NCBI RefSeq assembly: GCF_009746565.1
Contig: NZ_WRPN01000001.1
Coordinates: 576,923 to 640,922, forward strand
Length of the DNA: 64,000 nt
From: Mariniflexile maritimum
GTDB taxonomy: Bacteria; Bacteroidota; Bacteroidia; Flavobacteriales; Flavobacteriaceae
Direction: 5' to 3'
Of the stretch, positions 19,631-28,581 are shown in pieces. The position numbers were made by a program, and so were the translations under genes. Below the pieces are notes generated by a model. It saw only the letters and a list, made by a program, of their open reading frames with translations, searched no databases and was not told where the DNA came from. Position 1 is the first letter of the stretch, and each line of letters starts with the position of its first letter.

Positions 19631-20461
19631 TTAAACTAAGTAAATACCGTCTGGTTTAATATCAATCTGTTTTTGTTTATACAACGAACCTATGGCTTTT
19701 TTGAAGTTTTTTTTGCTCATTTGAAGTTGCTCTTTAATGGCCTCGGGACTTGAATTATCGGTCAAGTTTAAATAGCCACTATTATCGTGCAGTTCGTGTA
19801 AAATTCGCTGTGCATTGGGTTCTATACTTCTATAACCAATTTGACCGAGAACAATATCCAGTTTATTTCCCGGGCGGATTTTTTTTACGATACCTTTTAG
19901 CTTATCGCCCACGCTTAATTGGGTAAATAGATGATCGTTGTAAATTAATCCTGTATGTACTTTGTTTACAATAACGTTCAAACCAATATCCGATGGATGG
20001 GAAACGATTAAATCGACTTCATCAAACGCATTAACTGTAAGTTCTTTGTTGCTTAAAAACTGATTGGTTTTGCTGGATGCCGCCAACCTACCTGTTTTTT
20101 CATCTAAATAGCAATATACCAAATACCACCCTTTGGGCTTCATTGGAAAGGCCTGTTCCTTAAACGGACAAAACAGTTCTTTTACCAAGCCCCAATCTAA
20201 AAAAGCACCATGTTGGGTAACGGCATTACAGCGCAATAAAGCAAATTCACCCAGTTTAATATAGGGCATGTCGGTAGTGGCCACTGGGCGCTCTTCATTA
20301 TCCAAATACACAAAAACATCGAGCTTGTCCCAAATTTTAAATGTTTCGGGCACATAGCGGTTTGGCAGCAATACTTCATCATTATCCGCATCTACCAAAT
20401 ACACCCCGTGATCGGTTTCACGCAAGATTTCCAATGTATTGATTTTACCTATTTGTATCAT
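19631..20461 (-). CDS. S1 RNA-binding domain protein, CvfB family
   Basis: A 276-residue protein with the layout of CvfB/YitL: several small S1-like OB folds (residues ~1-60, ~66-130 and ~145-210, e.g. RCNAVTQHGAFLDWGL and HPSDIGLNVIVNKVHTGLIY) followed by a winged-helix domain (~225-276, SPEAIKEQLQMSKKNFKKAIGSLYKQ). CvfB binds RNA; in Staphylococcus it affects virulence gene expression, but its general role is poorly known. It lies 4 bp upstream of mnmE on the same strand, implying a shared transcript. Confidence 0.87.
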   Translation of the reverse strand: MIQIGKINTLEILRETDHGVYLVDADNDEVLLPNRYVPETFKIWDKLDVFVYLDNEERPVATTDMPYIKLGEFALLRCNAVTQHGAFLDWGLVKELFCPFKEQAFPMKPKGWYLVYCYLDEKTGRLAASSKTNQFLSNKELTVNAFDEVDLIVSHPSDIGLNVIVNKVHTGLIYNDHLFTQLSVGDKLKGIVKKIRPGNKLDIVLGQIGYRSIEPNAQRILHELHDNSGYLNLTDNSSPEAIKEQLQMSKKNFKKAIGSLYKQKQIDIKPDGIYLV

Positions 20462-20557
20462 GCCGCAAAGATACTATTTTTAATAGATACCCGAATATAG
20501 ATTTTATAGTATGGATTTAAGAATAAACTGCTTATTTGATAACCATTTGGAATAAAA

Positions 20558-20583
20558 AAACACCACGTTAAAAGGTGGTGTTT
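20558..20583 (-). terminator. Terminator after the DUF2853 gene
   Basis: AAACACCAC (20558-20566) pairs with GTGGTGTTT (20575-20583), loop 8 nt, flanked by A and T runs. It lies 23 bp beyond the DUF2853 stop on the minus strand. Confidence 0.75.
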
Positions 20584-20606
20584 GGTTTTATAATAAATGG
20601 TTTGGT

Positions 20607-20945
20607 TTAATAAACCGATTCTTTTTTAAAATGCTTGGTCAATAAATAGTAAACAACCGCTCTGTACTTATTGCGGTTAGACTTACCATATTGCTCCATC
20701 ACAGCGTTTAGGCCTTTATCTAAATCGGCACTATCCTTTAATCCTAATTTTTTAATTAGAAAGTTGTTTTTTACGGTAGCCAATTCAGCATCATCCAAAC
20801 CGGAAACAGTTGAAGAGTCGGCATTATAAATGGACGGGCCACAACCTATGGTTACTTTGGTCAATAAATCCATGTCTGCTGTTACACCACATTTTTCTTT
20901 TAGATCGGCGGCATACTTTGCAATAAGTTCATCACGTTTACTCAT
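20607..20945 (-). CDS. DUF2853 family protein
   Basis: A 112-residue soluble protein starting MSKRDELIAKYAADLKEKCG. The helical sequence, the GCGPSIYNADSSTVSG segment and the C-terminal GKSNRNKYRAVVYYLLTKHF are the DUF2853 pattern. The function is unknown; a structure exists for a proteobacterial relative, but it gives no enzyme assignment that I can recall with certainty. The upstream in-frame extension to 21026 lacks similarity to family starts and is rejected. It has its own terminator and is separated from menD by 102 bp. Confidence 0.85.
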   Translation of the reverse strand: MSKRDELIAKYAADLKEKCGVTADMDLLTKVTIGCGPSIYNADSSTVSGLDDAELATVKNNFLIKKLGLKDSADLDKGLNAVMEQYGKSNRNKYRAVVYYLLTKHFKKESVY

Positions 20946-21047
20946 AATTGTTTTATTTAATGTGTTAATAAAAATAGTTAAATAGTTAGTATCAGAAAGA
21001 TAACAATTTTTAGACACACAAAACAAAAAAAAGTCACAATTATAAAA

Positions 21048-22808
21048 TTACTTTAAATATTCAAAATAATTTAAAAGCACTTCATCATTAATATCTTTTG
21101 GCGTGAATATTTCAAGAAGTTTCGGGCGTTCGTCTTCCTCGAAAAATTCCTTTAAGTAATATTCCAACTGTTTGTCTTTTGAAACGCTTTTGTAGCTAAA
21201 ACCATGCATTCTGCACAAATGCCGCGCATCTAAATTATGGGTAGTTTCAAAATAGGTTTCAAAGTTCTTGGTGTTTTTATGCCCCGGAAGGATCCTGAAA
21301 ATACCTCCGCCTTGGTTATTTACCACGATAATCCTGAAGCTTTTAGGAATATAATTGTTCCAAAGGGCATTACTATCGTACAAAAAGCCCAAATCGCCGG
21401 TAATAAGGGTTGTGGGCTTATCGTTAACAACAGCGCAACCCACTGCGGTTGAGGTACAGCCATCAATACCACTTGTGCCCCTGTTACAAAAAACCTTGAG
21501 CGTTTTGTTGATACTGAACAATTGCGAATACCGAATGGCCGAACTATTGCCAATTTGCAAAATGTGATGGTTTGGAATGTTTTTGAACAACACATCGAAG
21601 GCCTTTAAATCGGAAAAAGGCACCGTTCTTAAATACTCGGCGTGTTTGCGCAATCGTTGGTTTTTAACCGCATTCCAGGTAAGGTGGTAATTGCTTTTTA
21701 CATAATGGGTTATTTTTGGGAGAAAGGCCTCAAAAAATTGGTTGGGCGACACATCAATATGATTGCTTAAGCAGAAAAACGTATCGTTTGCCATTTTTTC
21801 ATCAATATGCCAATGGTATTTTGGCTGGTATTTACGCAGTAAGGTCTTTATTTTTTTTGAAACGATCAAGCCGCCAAAAGTGAGCAGGATTTCTGGTTGC
21901 AACGCTTTTTTCTCTGCCTCGGTTAAAGGTTCAATCATTTGATCGATGGCTGGAAAAAAACTTTCATGGTGCAAATTGGACGTGGTTTCGGTAAATACCA
22001 CCACGCTATCGTCTTCCGCCAGTTCATTCAACCACTTTCTATCAATTTGGTTGGGAAGGTTGGCCCCTACCAAAATCATTTTTTTTGATGCCGAATTCCA
22101 ATCTTCCAAACATTCGTTCAGCACATAATCTTCAATAACCTTGGTCTTAACAACCGGTTTTGTGGCTTTGGGGGCAACAATGGGTTTTTCAACAACTTCG
22201 TAAAGGGGTTCATCAAAAGGAATGTTGATATGGACTGGGCCATTTTTTAACAAGGCAAAATTGATGGCTTCATTAATTTCCTCCTCATTATGGGTTTGAA
22301 TGTCTTTTTGCAAGCCCAAAAAACGCTCGAATTTATCTTCTAGGTTTTTAAATATGGGTAAATCTTCATTGGCAGGAATATTTTTTTCATCCTTTAAATC
22401 GAGTTTTAAATTTACCGAATATAAAATATGGTTTTCAAAGACATTTTTTTGGTTGATGGTTTGCCCATCGCCAATACCAATTAAATGCTTGGGTCTGTCT
22501 GCCGAAACCACCACCAATGGAATATTGCTATAATAAGCCTCGGCCACAGCCGGATAATGGTTTAACAAGGCGCTTCCCGAGGTGCACACTACCGCCGTGG
22601 GCAAGTTTAACTGCTGTGCTATGCCCAAGGCAAAAAAAGCGGCACAACGCTCATCAACAATACTGTAACAGGTAAAGTACGGATTGTTGGTAAAACCAAT
22701 GGTTAACGGTGCATTACGGCTACCTGGCGAAATAACAATATGCTTGATGCCCTTGGCTTTAAAAAGCTCAATAAGGGTTTGTGCAAGTGGAATTTTTGGA
22801 TAAATCAT
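21048..22808 (-). CDS. menD: 2-succinyl-5-enolpyruvyl-6-hydroxy-3-cyclohexene-1-carboxylate synthase MenD
   Basis: ThDP-dependent enzyme that joins isochorismate and 2-oxoglutarate, the first committed step of menaquinone synthesis. The 586 residues show the N-terminal PYR domain with VISPGSRNAPLTIGF and the cofactor-activating glutamate in IVDERCAAFFALG, a central domain, and a C-terminal PP domain with the ThDP/Mg motif LITGDLGFLYDSNALWN and NNQGGGIF. It lies 52 bp downstream of the isochorismate synthase gene, its substrate supplier, on the same strand. Confidence 0.96.
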   Translation of the reverse strand: MIYPKIPLAQTLIELFKAKGIKHIVISPGSRNAPLTIGFTNNPYFTCYSIVDERCAAFFALGIAQQLNLPTAVVCTSGSALLNHYPAVAEAYYSNIPLVVVSADRPKHLIGIGDGQTINQKNVFENHILYSVNLKLDLKDEKNIPANEDLPIFKNLEDKFERFLGLQKDIQTHNEEEINEAINFALLKNGPVHINIPFDEPLYEVVEKPIVAPKATKPVVKTKVIEDYVLNECLEDWNSASKKMILVGANLPNQIDRKWLNELAEDDSVVVFTETTSNLHHESFFPAIDQMIEPLTEAEKKALQPEILLTFGGLIVSKKIKTLLRKYQPKYHWHIDEKMANDTFFCLSNHIDVSPNQFFEAFLPKITHYVKSNYHLTWNAVKNQRLRKHAEYLRTVPFSDLKAFDVLFKNIPNHHILQIGNSSAIRYSQLFSINKTLKVFCNRGTSGIDGCTSTAVGCAVVNDKPTTLITGDLGFLYDSNALWNNYIPKSFRIIVVNNQGGGIFRILPGHKNTKNFETYFETTHNLDARHLCRMHGFSYKSVSKDKQLEYYLKEFFEEDERPKLLEIFTPKDINDEVLLNYFEYLK

Positions 22809-22860
22809 GTAACTTAAAATGAACTCGTAAAAGTAATAAATAGCTCTTAAAGTTAGCTAA

Positions 22861-23976
22861 TTACAGAATGTTTTTAATTGTTAAAGATTTTGAAACGGTT
22901 TCTTCCCATTCGGCCTCTGCCTTGGAATGTGCCGTAATGCCGCCGCCAACGTAAATAATGGCCTGGGTTTCTTTTAACTGCATGCAACGCAAATTAACAT
23001 ACAATTGGGTGCTTTTTTGGGTTATGGCATACGCTCGGTTTTCAATATTACGCTTGCCGGTGCGAGGTAATTTGGTAGTTTCAAAATTTAACTCGCCCAA
23101 AAAACCGGTGTAAAACGCGCGGTTATAGTTTTCATGCTCTATAATAAACTGTTTTGCAGGGTCTTTGGGCAAACCGCAAACCGCAGGCGTAGGATGTATT
23201 CTAGAAATAAGTTTCTTTAAGGTAGCCGTTGCTTTTAAACGTGCCGAAACCATGGTTTTTAAATGTAACAGAGCGCCCGCCTTAACGGTTTCGGTACCAG
23301 AAACATGTAAACTTTCCACCAAGGGTTTTAAGGTATCGACTATAAAATCGGTGACATATTTTTGCTCATCCTGCTCCTTTTCTTTCCAAATAACATCCAA
23401 TGAGCCTTTGTAAACCTGGGTACCTGCCAATGCCATAATCGATAATTGGTCGCCATGTATTTTTATTAGTGTTTCTGGGGTTGCGCCCAACCATAAACCT
23501 ACTTTGGGGTGGTACCAACAATATACAAATGCCAACGGATAGTTTTTAAGCAGGTTTTTAAAAATGGATAGTGGCGATGCATCTGTGAGTGGAACCGTTT
23601 CTTTTCTGGAAAGCACCACCTTTTCAAAATACTTTTCGTTGATGGCTGAAATTCCCTTTTTTACCAAAAGAATGTGTTGCGCTTTCTCTTCATCTGAAAA
23701 ACCTGTATTGGTAGGCGCAGTTACAACATCGTTGAACGACACCGCAGAAACAATCAAGGATTCAGAGTGGTCGATTGGCATTAAAACGGAAGATTCGGCA
23801 TCATCAAAAGGTGCAAATACAAAACCGTTTTCAGTAAAATCGTTTACAAGATGCAAATCGTTTGTTTGCTGAAGCAATGCTTGAACATTGGTTTCTCGGG
23901 GTTTTCTGTAAATAACAAATGGTAATTGGTGGCCGTAATGGGTTTCAATACGCTTAAAAAAGGATTCCGAAGTCAT
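22861..23976 (-). CDS. menF: Isochorismate synthase (menaquinone pathway)
   Basis: A 371-residue chorismate-binding enzyme that converts chorismate to isochorismate for MenD. The C-terminal chorismate-binding domain shows KVVLSRKETVPL, LGATPETLIKI, the long IHPTPAVCGLPKDPA motif and GFLGE near the active site, ending with YVGGGITAHSKAEAEWEET, which supplies the Mg-binding glutamates. The N-terminal ~110 residues are divergent, as in other MenF proteins. It sits between the thioesterase (4 bp upstream) and menD, a three-gene menaquinone operon. Confidence 0.94.
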   Translation of the reverse strand: MTSESFFKRIETHYGHQLPFVIYRKPRETNVQALLQQTNDLHLVNDFTENGFVFAPFDDAESSVLMPIDHSESLIVSAVSFNDVVTAPTNTGFSDEEKAQHILLVKKGISAINEKYFEKVVLSRKETVPLTDASPLSIFKNLLKNYPLAFVYCWYHPKVGLWLGATPETLIKIHGDQLSIMALAGTQVYKGSLDVIWKEKEQDEQKYVTDFIVDTLKPLVESLHVSGTETVKAGALLHLKTMVSARLKATATLKKLISRIHPTPAVCGLPKDPAKQFIIEHENYNRAFYTGFLGELNFETTKLPRTGKRNIENRAYAITQKSTQLYVNLRCMQLKETQAIIYVGGGITAHSKAEAEWEETVSKSLTIKNIL

Positions 23977-23980
23977 TAAA

Positions 23981-24406
23981 TTAACGCTTTTTGGGTAATG
24001 AAATGGTTGTAAGCTTACAAACGGATATTAAATTATGGGCTTCATCGGTCACTTTTATATCCAGCAACTGCGTGGTTCTTCCTTTGTGAATAAAGGTTGC
24101 CTTGGCATACACGTACCCTTCCGTAACGCTTTTAATATGGTTTGCGGTAATTTCTATGCCCCGAACAAAAAACTGTTCGGTATCAATAAAAATATGCGAC
24201 GCAAAACTACCTACACTTTCGGCCAAAGCTGCCGTTGCGCCACCGTGCAGCACGCCATCGGGTTGGTAAACACGGGCGTTTACGGGCATTCGGGCTACTA
24301 AAAAATCGTCGCCATAATCTACAACCTCAATGTTTAAGGTTTCCATTAAGGTATTTTTACAGACGGCATTGGCTTTTGCGATGATGTTTTCTTTGGATAA
24401 TGGCAT
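23981..24406 (-). CDS. PaaI-type hotdog thioesterase (candidate DHNA-CoA hydrolase, MenI-like)
   Basis: A 141-residue single hotdog-fold thioesterase. The active-site segment is PDGVLHGGATAALAESVGS (about residues 48-66), where the glutamate is the expected catalytic base in PaaI/EntH relatives. It is the first gene of a three-gene run with isochorismate synthase (4 bp) and menD, so release of CoA from 1,4-dihydroxy-2-naphthoyl-CoA is the most likely job; the fold alone does not prove this. Confidence 0.85.
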   Translation of the reverse strand: MPLSKENIIAKANAVCKNTLMETLNIEVVDYGDDFLVARMPVNARVYQPDGVLHGGATAALAESVGSFASHIFIDTEQFFVRGIEITANHIKSVTEGYVYAKATFIHKGRTTQLLDIKVTDEAHNLISVCKLTTISLPKKR

Positions 24407-24518
24407 AGAAATTATGTAATTTTAATGGCGGTTGTAAAAGTACGAAATGACAAGCAATTGAAATTGAAATTCCGCCTTAAATTAACAAGATGCGAGCCTT
24501 CACAAGGATAAAATAATT

Positions 24519-25097
24519 ATGAAAGCACCAATTTTAGAAAACCAACGTGTAAAATTGTCGTTATTGGATGTTAGCAACTACAAGCACTTAACCGCCATAG
24601 CACAACAACCCCATTTATTGCAATATTCGCCCAGTAAAATTGATACGCCCGAAGCCTTAAAAACCTATGTTCAAACAGCTGTTGATGCATATTACCAAAA
24701 AACCGCCATCCCATTTATTGTGTTTGACAAACAAACCAATAGTTATGCGGGTTGTACGCGTTTCGGACTTATTAATTGGAACAATAAGGTGTTACATATC
24801 GGCTGGACGTGGCTTGGAACGGCCTATCATGGAAGCGGATTGAACACAAACATGAAGTTTTTAATGCTAGAATACGCTTTTGAAACCCTAAATTTTGATA
24901 AAGTTGAATTTAGAATTGATGAGCGCAACCTAAAATCGCGCAAAGCCGTTGAAAAATTAGGTGCCAAACTGGAAGGTGTTTTACGAAAAGATACGTTAAT
25001 GCTTGATGGTTTTAAACGAAACACCTGTTGCTATGGCATTTTGAAAGAAGAATGGGATTTAGACCTAAAGTTGAATTTGGGAAAAAACATAATATAG
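24519..25097 (+). CDS. GNAT family N-acetyltransferase (RimJ/RimL type)
   Basis: A 192-residue acetyl-CoA-dependent acyltransferase. It has the RimJ/RimL layout: an N-terminal strand (LENQRVKLSLLDVSNYKHL), a central GWTWLGTAYHGSGLNTNMKF stretch corresponding to the acetyl-CoA loop (motif A), and a C-terminal DERNLKSRKAVEKLGAKLEG motif B. The substrate could be a protein N-terminus or a small amine. Its 3' end overlaps the convergent arsC by 33 bp, so the two stop regions are read on both strands. Confidence 0.86.
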   Translation: MKAPILENQRVKLSLLDVSNYKHLTAIAQQPHLLQYSPSKIDTPEALKTYVQTAVDAYYQKTAIPFIVFDKQTNSYAGCTRFGLINWNNKVLHIGWTWLGTAYHGSGLNTNMKFLMLEYAFETLNFDKVEFRIDERNLKSRKAVEKLGAKLEGVLRKDTLMLDGFKRNTCCYGILKEEWDLDLKLNLGKNII

Positions 25098-25682
25098 TTC
25101 ATTGGCTATTTGGATGCTTCTTTCGTTGTACGTTCTTGCCTGTTGCGGTGTATTGTCGAATATTTTGGGGTCATCAAACATTATTGGAATGCGAGCTTCG
25201 GCACCTGCAATAAACGGGCATCCCGCATCGGCCTGCGAACAGGTTAAAATGGCAACAAAACCAGACTTTGGGTTGAACGGGGCATCAAACTTTTTTGAAA
25301 AGCCCATAATGGGATGTTCATTTTCAGCATATTTAATACTATAAATGGGGTTGTTGCCTTCTGAAAGTTTTTCTATTTCAAATCCGGAATTCTGCAACGT
25401 TTCTGCAACCATGGGAAAAAGTGCTGTGCTTTCTGTACCTCCAGAATAGCACAGCACGTTTTTTATGTTAAAATAATATGCCAGTGCTTGGGCCCAAACT
25501 TGCGATAAATGACTACGGCGCGAATTGTGCGTACAAATAAAATGGAGCCTTATCTGTTTATTGCCCGTTACTTTTTCTTGAATGAAATGAATAAGCGGTT
25601 GCAACGTATTTTTGCGTTCGTTTGAAATCGTTTCCTGATTTAACGACACTATAGCACGCTCAAGGTTATTAAATAATGGCAT
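25065..25682 (-). CDS. arsC: Thioredoxin-type arsenate reductase (low-Mr phosphatase fold)
   Basis: A 205-residue member of the low-molecular-weight tyrosine phosphatase/ArsC family, which reduces arsenate to arsenite. The P-loop CxxNxxR nucleophile is in FICTHNSRRSH (about residues 48-58), and the two further redox cysteines of Bacillus-type ArsC appear in LTCSQADAGCPF (about 154-165). All three catalytic cysteines are thus present. It is the last gene of arsR-arsM-arsC, 18 bp after arsM, and its 3' end overlaps the opposing GNAT gene by 33 bp. The ~40-residue N-terminal extension is helical. Confidence 0.9.
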   Translation of the reverse strand: MPLFNNLERAIVSLNQETISNERKNTLQPLIHFIQEKVTGNKQIRLHFICTHNSRRSHLSQVWAQALAYYFNIKNVLCYSGGTESTALFPMVAETLQNSGFEIEKLSEGNNPIYSIKYAENEHPIMGFSKKFDAPFNPKSGFVAILTCSQADAGCPFIAGAEARIPIMFDDPKIFDNTPQQARTYNERSIQIANELYYVFSQIQL

Positions 25683-25700
25683 AGTTTTGTTTCAATCAAT

Positions 25701-26588
25701 TTAGCAACAGCCACTTTTTGGCGAACAACATGATGATGGTTCCAAATCCTTCAATTGAAGTTTGGGTTTATCTTGCTTAGTTCCGGGTTTTTCTGCGTAA
25801 ACGGTTATGCTAAAAATACCCGTTCCGCCTTTATTAAAGGCACTTACAGCTTCCTCAGAAAGATATTTACCAAGAATGTCATCTGGAATGGTAATGGGCT
25901 TTTCTTTTTGGATTTGTAAACTTTTAAATCCTTGCGCTTCAATCAACTTTAAATAGTCTGTTTTTTGAATGGCGCCCGCTACACAACCCGCATACATTTC
26001 AGCATCGCCTCGCAAGGCTTCCGGAAGGTTGCCCACCAACACGATATCAGAAATACTAAAATGACCGCCCGGTTTCAAAACCCTAAAAATTTCGGCGATA
26101 ACTTTTTGTTTGTTGGGCACTAAATTTAACACACAATTACTTACTACCACATCGGCAACCGCATTACTTACTGGCATGTTATCGATATCGCCTTCTCTAA
26201 ATTCTACATTGTTATAGCCCAATTTTTCTGCATTTATACGCGCTTTTTCAATCATAATCGGGGTAAAGTCTATACCAATTACTTTGCCTTCTGCCCCTGT
26301 TTCATGGCGCGCTACGAAACAATCGTTACCGGCACCCGAGCCTAAATCGATCACGGTATCGCCCTTTTTGATGTTTGCAAATTGCGTTGGGAGTCCGCAA
26401 CCCAATCCCAAATCGGCATCGGCCACATAGCCGTTGGTTTCCGAGTAATCGTCCATCATAATGTTATAAACTTTATTGGATGGTGTGGTAGCACCGCAGC
26501 AAGACGAAGCGTTTTCGGCCTTTCCTTGTTCTGCAATGCGCGCATAACGGGCTTTCACCAGGTCTTTTAATTCGTGTTCTTTTTTCAT
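25701..26588 (-). CDS. arsM: Arsenite S-adenosylmethionine methyltransferase ArsM
   Basis: Methylates As(III) stepwise to methylated and volatile forms using SAM. Starting at ATG 26588 it has 295 residues: motif I IDLGSGAGNDCF (80-91), a SAM-binding GIDFTP, and the three arsenic-binding cysteines at C64 (GLGCGLP), C152 (SNCVLN) and C202 (AGCVAG), matching those of characterised ArsM/AS3MT enzymes. A CC pair occurs near the N-terminus (C30-C31), and the C-terminus ends in CCSPKSGCC, extra thiols common in bacterial ArsM. It lies between arsR (17 bp upstream) and arsC (18 bp downstream). The longer frame to 26675 overlaps arsR and is rejected. Confidence 0.94.
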   Translation of the reverse strand: MKKEHELKDLVKARYARIAEQGKAENASSCCGATTPSNKVYNIMMDDYSETNGYVADADLGLGCGLPTQFANIKKGDTVIDLGSGAGNDCFVARHETGAEGKVIGIDFTPIMIEKARINAEKLGYNNVEFREGDIDNMPVSNAVADVVVSNCVLNLVPNKQKVIAEIFRVLKPGGHFSISDIVLVGNLPEALRGDAEMYAGCVAGAIQKTDYLKLIEAQGFKSLQIQKEKPITIPDDILGKYLSEEAVSAFNKGGTGIFSITVYAEKPGTKQDKPKLQLKDLEPSSCCSPKSGCC

Positions 26589-26605
26589 CTGATTATAATT
26601 AAGTA

Positions 26606-26935
26606 TTAGCAACAATTGGTATTGGTTAGGTCTTGGTCTAAAAACAGCTTCATGAGTCGTTTCATTTCCGACCAATTTTTGGTATCAATACAATAACAAA
26701 CACTGGTACCTTCAATAGTACCTTTAATGAGCCCTAGCTGTTTTAGTTCTTTTAAATGCTGCGAAATGGTAGGTTGCGCCAAACCAATTTCATCAACCAA
26801 ATCGCCACAAACGCAGGCGTTAATTTTAAATAAATGCTGTAAAATAGCTACCCGAGCGGGATGCCCCAATACTTTGGCAAACAAGGCAATTTCGTTTTGG
26901 TGGTCGGTAAAGATTTCAGATTTGGTGATACCCAT
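26606..26935 (-). CDS. arsR: ArsR/SmtB family transcriptional repressor
   Basis: A 109-residue winged-helix protein. The DNA-recognition helix is in LAQPTISQHLKELKQLGLI (about residues 57-75), preceded by NACVCGDL, the CxC metalloid-sensing pair found in the alpha-3 helix of As(III)-responsive ArsR; further cysteines occur at the C-terminus (NTNCC). It is the first gene of arsR-arsM-arsC and should repress its own operon until arsenite binds. A TATTGCAATA palindrome lies 16-26 bp upstream of the start. Confidence 0.93.
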   Translation of the reverse strand: MGITKSEIFTDHQNEIALFAKVLGHPARVAILQHLFKINACVCGDLVDEIGLAQPTISQHLKELKQLGLIKGTIEGTSVCYCIDTKNWSEMKRLMKLFLDQDLTNTNCC

Positions 26936-26951
26936 GATTGTTATATTATAT

Positions 26952-26961
26952 TATTGCAATA
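26952..26961. promoter_or_regulatory. Candidate ArsR operator
   Basis: TATTGCAATA is a perfect 10-bp palindrome inside an AT-rich dyad, 16 bp from the arsR start, where an autoregulatory ArsR site is expected. Assignment rests on position and symmetry only. Confidence 0.5.
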
Positions 26962-27072
26962 TTACGATAAATAGAATTAAAGACCAAATATGGAACCACG
27001 AATTCCTGAATTTTATTGCACGTAACGAACTTGAATGTTTTTAATAGCTAGGTTGAAAAAAGGTAAACTGAA

Positions 27073-28059
27073 CTAATATCCGCCTCGTATATAATTGTGA
27101 ACCTGTTCTTTATACAACGCACTCAACGCTTGATGTGTTTCGGGTGTTAAAGCCTCTAAATTTGAAACTGCTGCATTTGAAAATACCTGATTTGCAGAAC
27201 TCGCTCCTGGTATGATGCTGCTTACTGCTTTGTGGTCTAAAATCCAGCGTAAAGCCAGTTGCACCATGGTTAAATGCTCTGGCAATACAGAATGTTTTAT
27301 GGCATCAACCAATGCTAATCCTTTTTCAAAAGGTAAACCTGCAAAAGTTTCGCCCACGTTAAAGGCTTCCCCGTTTTTATTATAATTACGGTGGTCATTT
27401 TCTGCAAAAACGGTATGGCTGCTAAACTTACCGGAAAGCAACCCGCTTGCTAAAGGCAAACGTACAATGATACCTACACCTTTGGCTTCCGCTTGCGGAA
27501 ATAATTCTGTTACCAATTTTTGTCTGAAAACATTAAAAATAACCTGTAATGACAGTAACCCTTCTTGATGCATGCAAATCAGGCCTTCTTCAACGGTTTC
27601 CACACTTGCACCAAAATGTTTTATGAGACCCTCCTGCTGTAATGCCCGTAACCAATTAAAAATGGCACCATCCTTTAAATAATGGGTTGGGATGCAATGT
27701 AGTTGTAACAAATCCAAGGTATTAACCCCCAAACGGTTCAAAGCGTTTTCCACCGATTTCCTTAGCACATCTTTGGAATACTTATCTGGATAGGCGTCTC
27801 CTGCCCTACCAAATTTTGAGGCTACCCGTATGGGTGTGTTACAGGTTTTAAGAAATTCTCCAATTAAGGATTCGCTTTTTCCGTTGCCATATACATCGGC
27901 CGTATCAAAAAAAGTGACCCCGTTTTTAACGGCTTCATTTAAAATATCAAAAGCGGTTTCTTTTGAAAGGTCTTGCCCCCAATCGGCTCCCAATTGCCAA
28001 CAGCCTAAACCTATTTCACTAACAGTAAAACCCTTGGCATCCAACAATCTGTATTTCAT
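27073..28059 (-). CDS. Aldo/keto reductase
   Basis: A 328-residue NADPH-dependent oxidoreductase with a TIM barrel. The N-terminus VSEIGLGCWQLG and the DTADVYGNGKSE motif (catalytic Asp and Tyr of the tetrad) are clear, followed by VASKFGR (catalytic Lys) and LLQLHCIPTHY (catalytic His). The C-terminal SSIIPGASSANQV binds the NADPH phosphate. This is the group of YghZ/general-stress AKRs; the natural substrate is unknown. It is a single gene. Confidence 0.92.
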   Translation of the reverse strand: MKYRLLDAKGFTVSEIGLGCWQLGADWGQDLSKETAFDILNEAVKNGVTFFDTADVYGNGKSESLIGEFLKTCNTPIRVASKFGRAGDAYPDKYSKDVLRKSVENALNRLGVNTLDLLQLHCIPTHYLKDGAIFNWLRALQQEGLIKHFGASVETVEEGLICMHQEGLLSLQVIFNVFRQKLVTELFPQAEAKGVGIIVRLPLASGLLSGKFSSHTVFAENDHRNYNKNGEAFNVGETFAGLPFEKGLALVDAIKHSVLPEHLTMVQLALRWILDHKAVSSIIPGASSANQVFSNAAVSNLEALTPETHQALSALYKEQVHNYIRGGY

Positions 28060-28218
28060 AAAAAAGCATTTATTAAACTGAAAATATTAGATTTACATGA
28101 TCTACTTCGTAAAAAATTCACTTTAACGGTAATAATAATATCAAAAACGAATATATAACATTTTTGCTTTTTAAATATATAGTTTTAATTTTTGAAAACC
28201 ACTTACAACCAAAACAAA

Positions 28219-28581
28219 ATGAAAACACTCATACCCGTTGTATTGTTATTTTTTGCCTTTTCGGGCACAAGTCATGCCCAATTTATCTCAAATGATGGGG
28301 AATTTCATGTGGCTTCTGGTGCAATCATTTCAAGTGGAACCTATGCGTTGGTGTATTCTAAAACCAAAAACAAAAGTAAGGCGTTTTGGTACGGTTTAGG
28401 GGCTTCGGCTATTGCTGGCATTGCCAAGGAAGTTTATGACAGCACAAAACCGCTTAACAAATTTGATGCTGCCGATGCTGCCGCTACCGTTGTGGGCGGT
28501 TTAGCAGCATGCACTACATTAAGCCTATTTGTTGGTAAAAACAAAAGACGCAGGTTAAAAACCGTTGCTTTGGTTAATTAA
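28219..28581 (+). CDS. Small exported protein with glycine/alanine-rich helical segments (YfiM-like)
   Basis: A 120-residue protein with a signal peptide (MKTLIPVVLLFFAFSGTSHAQ). The mature part contains DGEFHVASGAIISSGTY and SKAFWYGLGASAIAGIAKEVYDSTKP, a pattern seen in Bacteroidetes YfiM/DUF2279-like envelope proteins, and ends in a basic tail after a last hydrophobic helix. The function is unknown. A TTG at 28192 could extend it by nine residues, but ATG 28219 sits at the signal peptide. Its stop shares four bases with the convergent nitronate monooxygenase gene. Confidence 0.78.
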   Translation: MKTLIPVVLLFFAFSGTSHAQFISNDGEFHVASGAIISSGTYALVYSKTKNKSKAFWYGLGASAIAGIAKEVYDSTKPLNKFDAADAAATVVGGLAACTTLSLFVGKNKRRRLKTVALVN

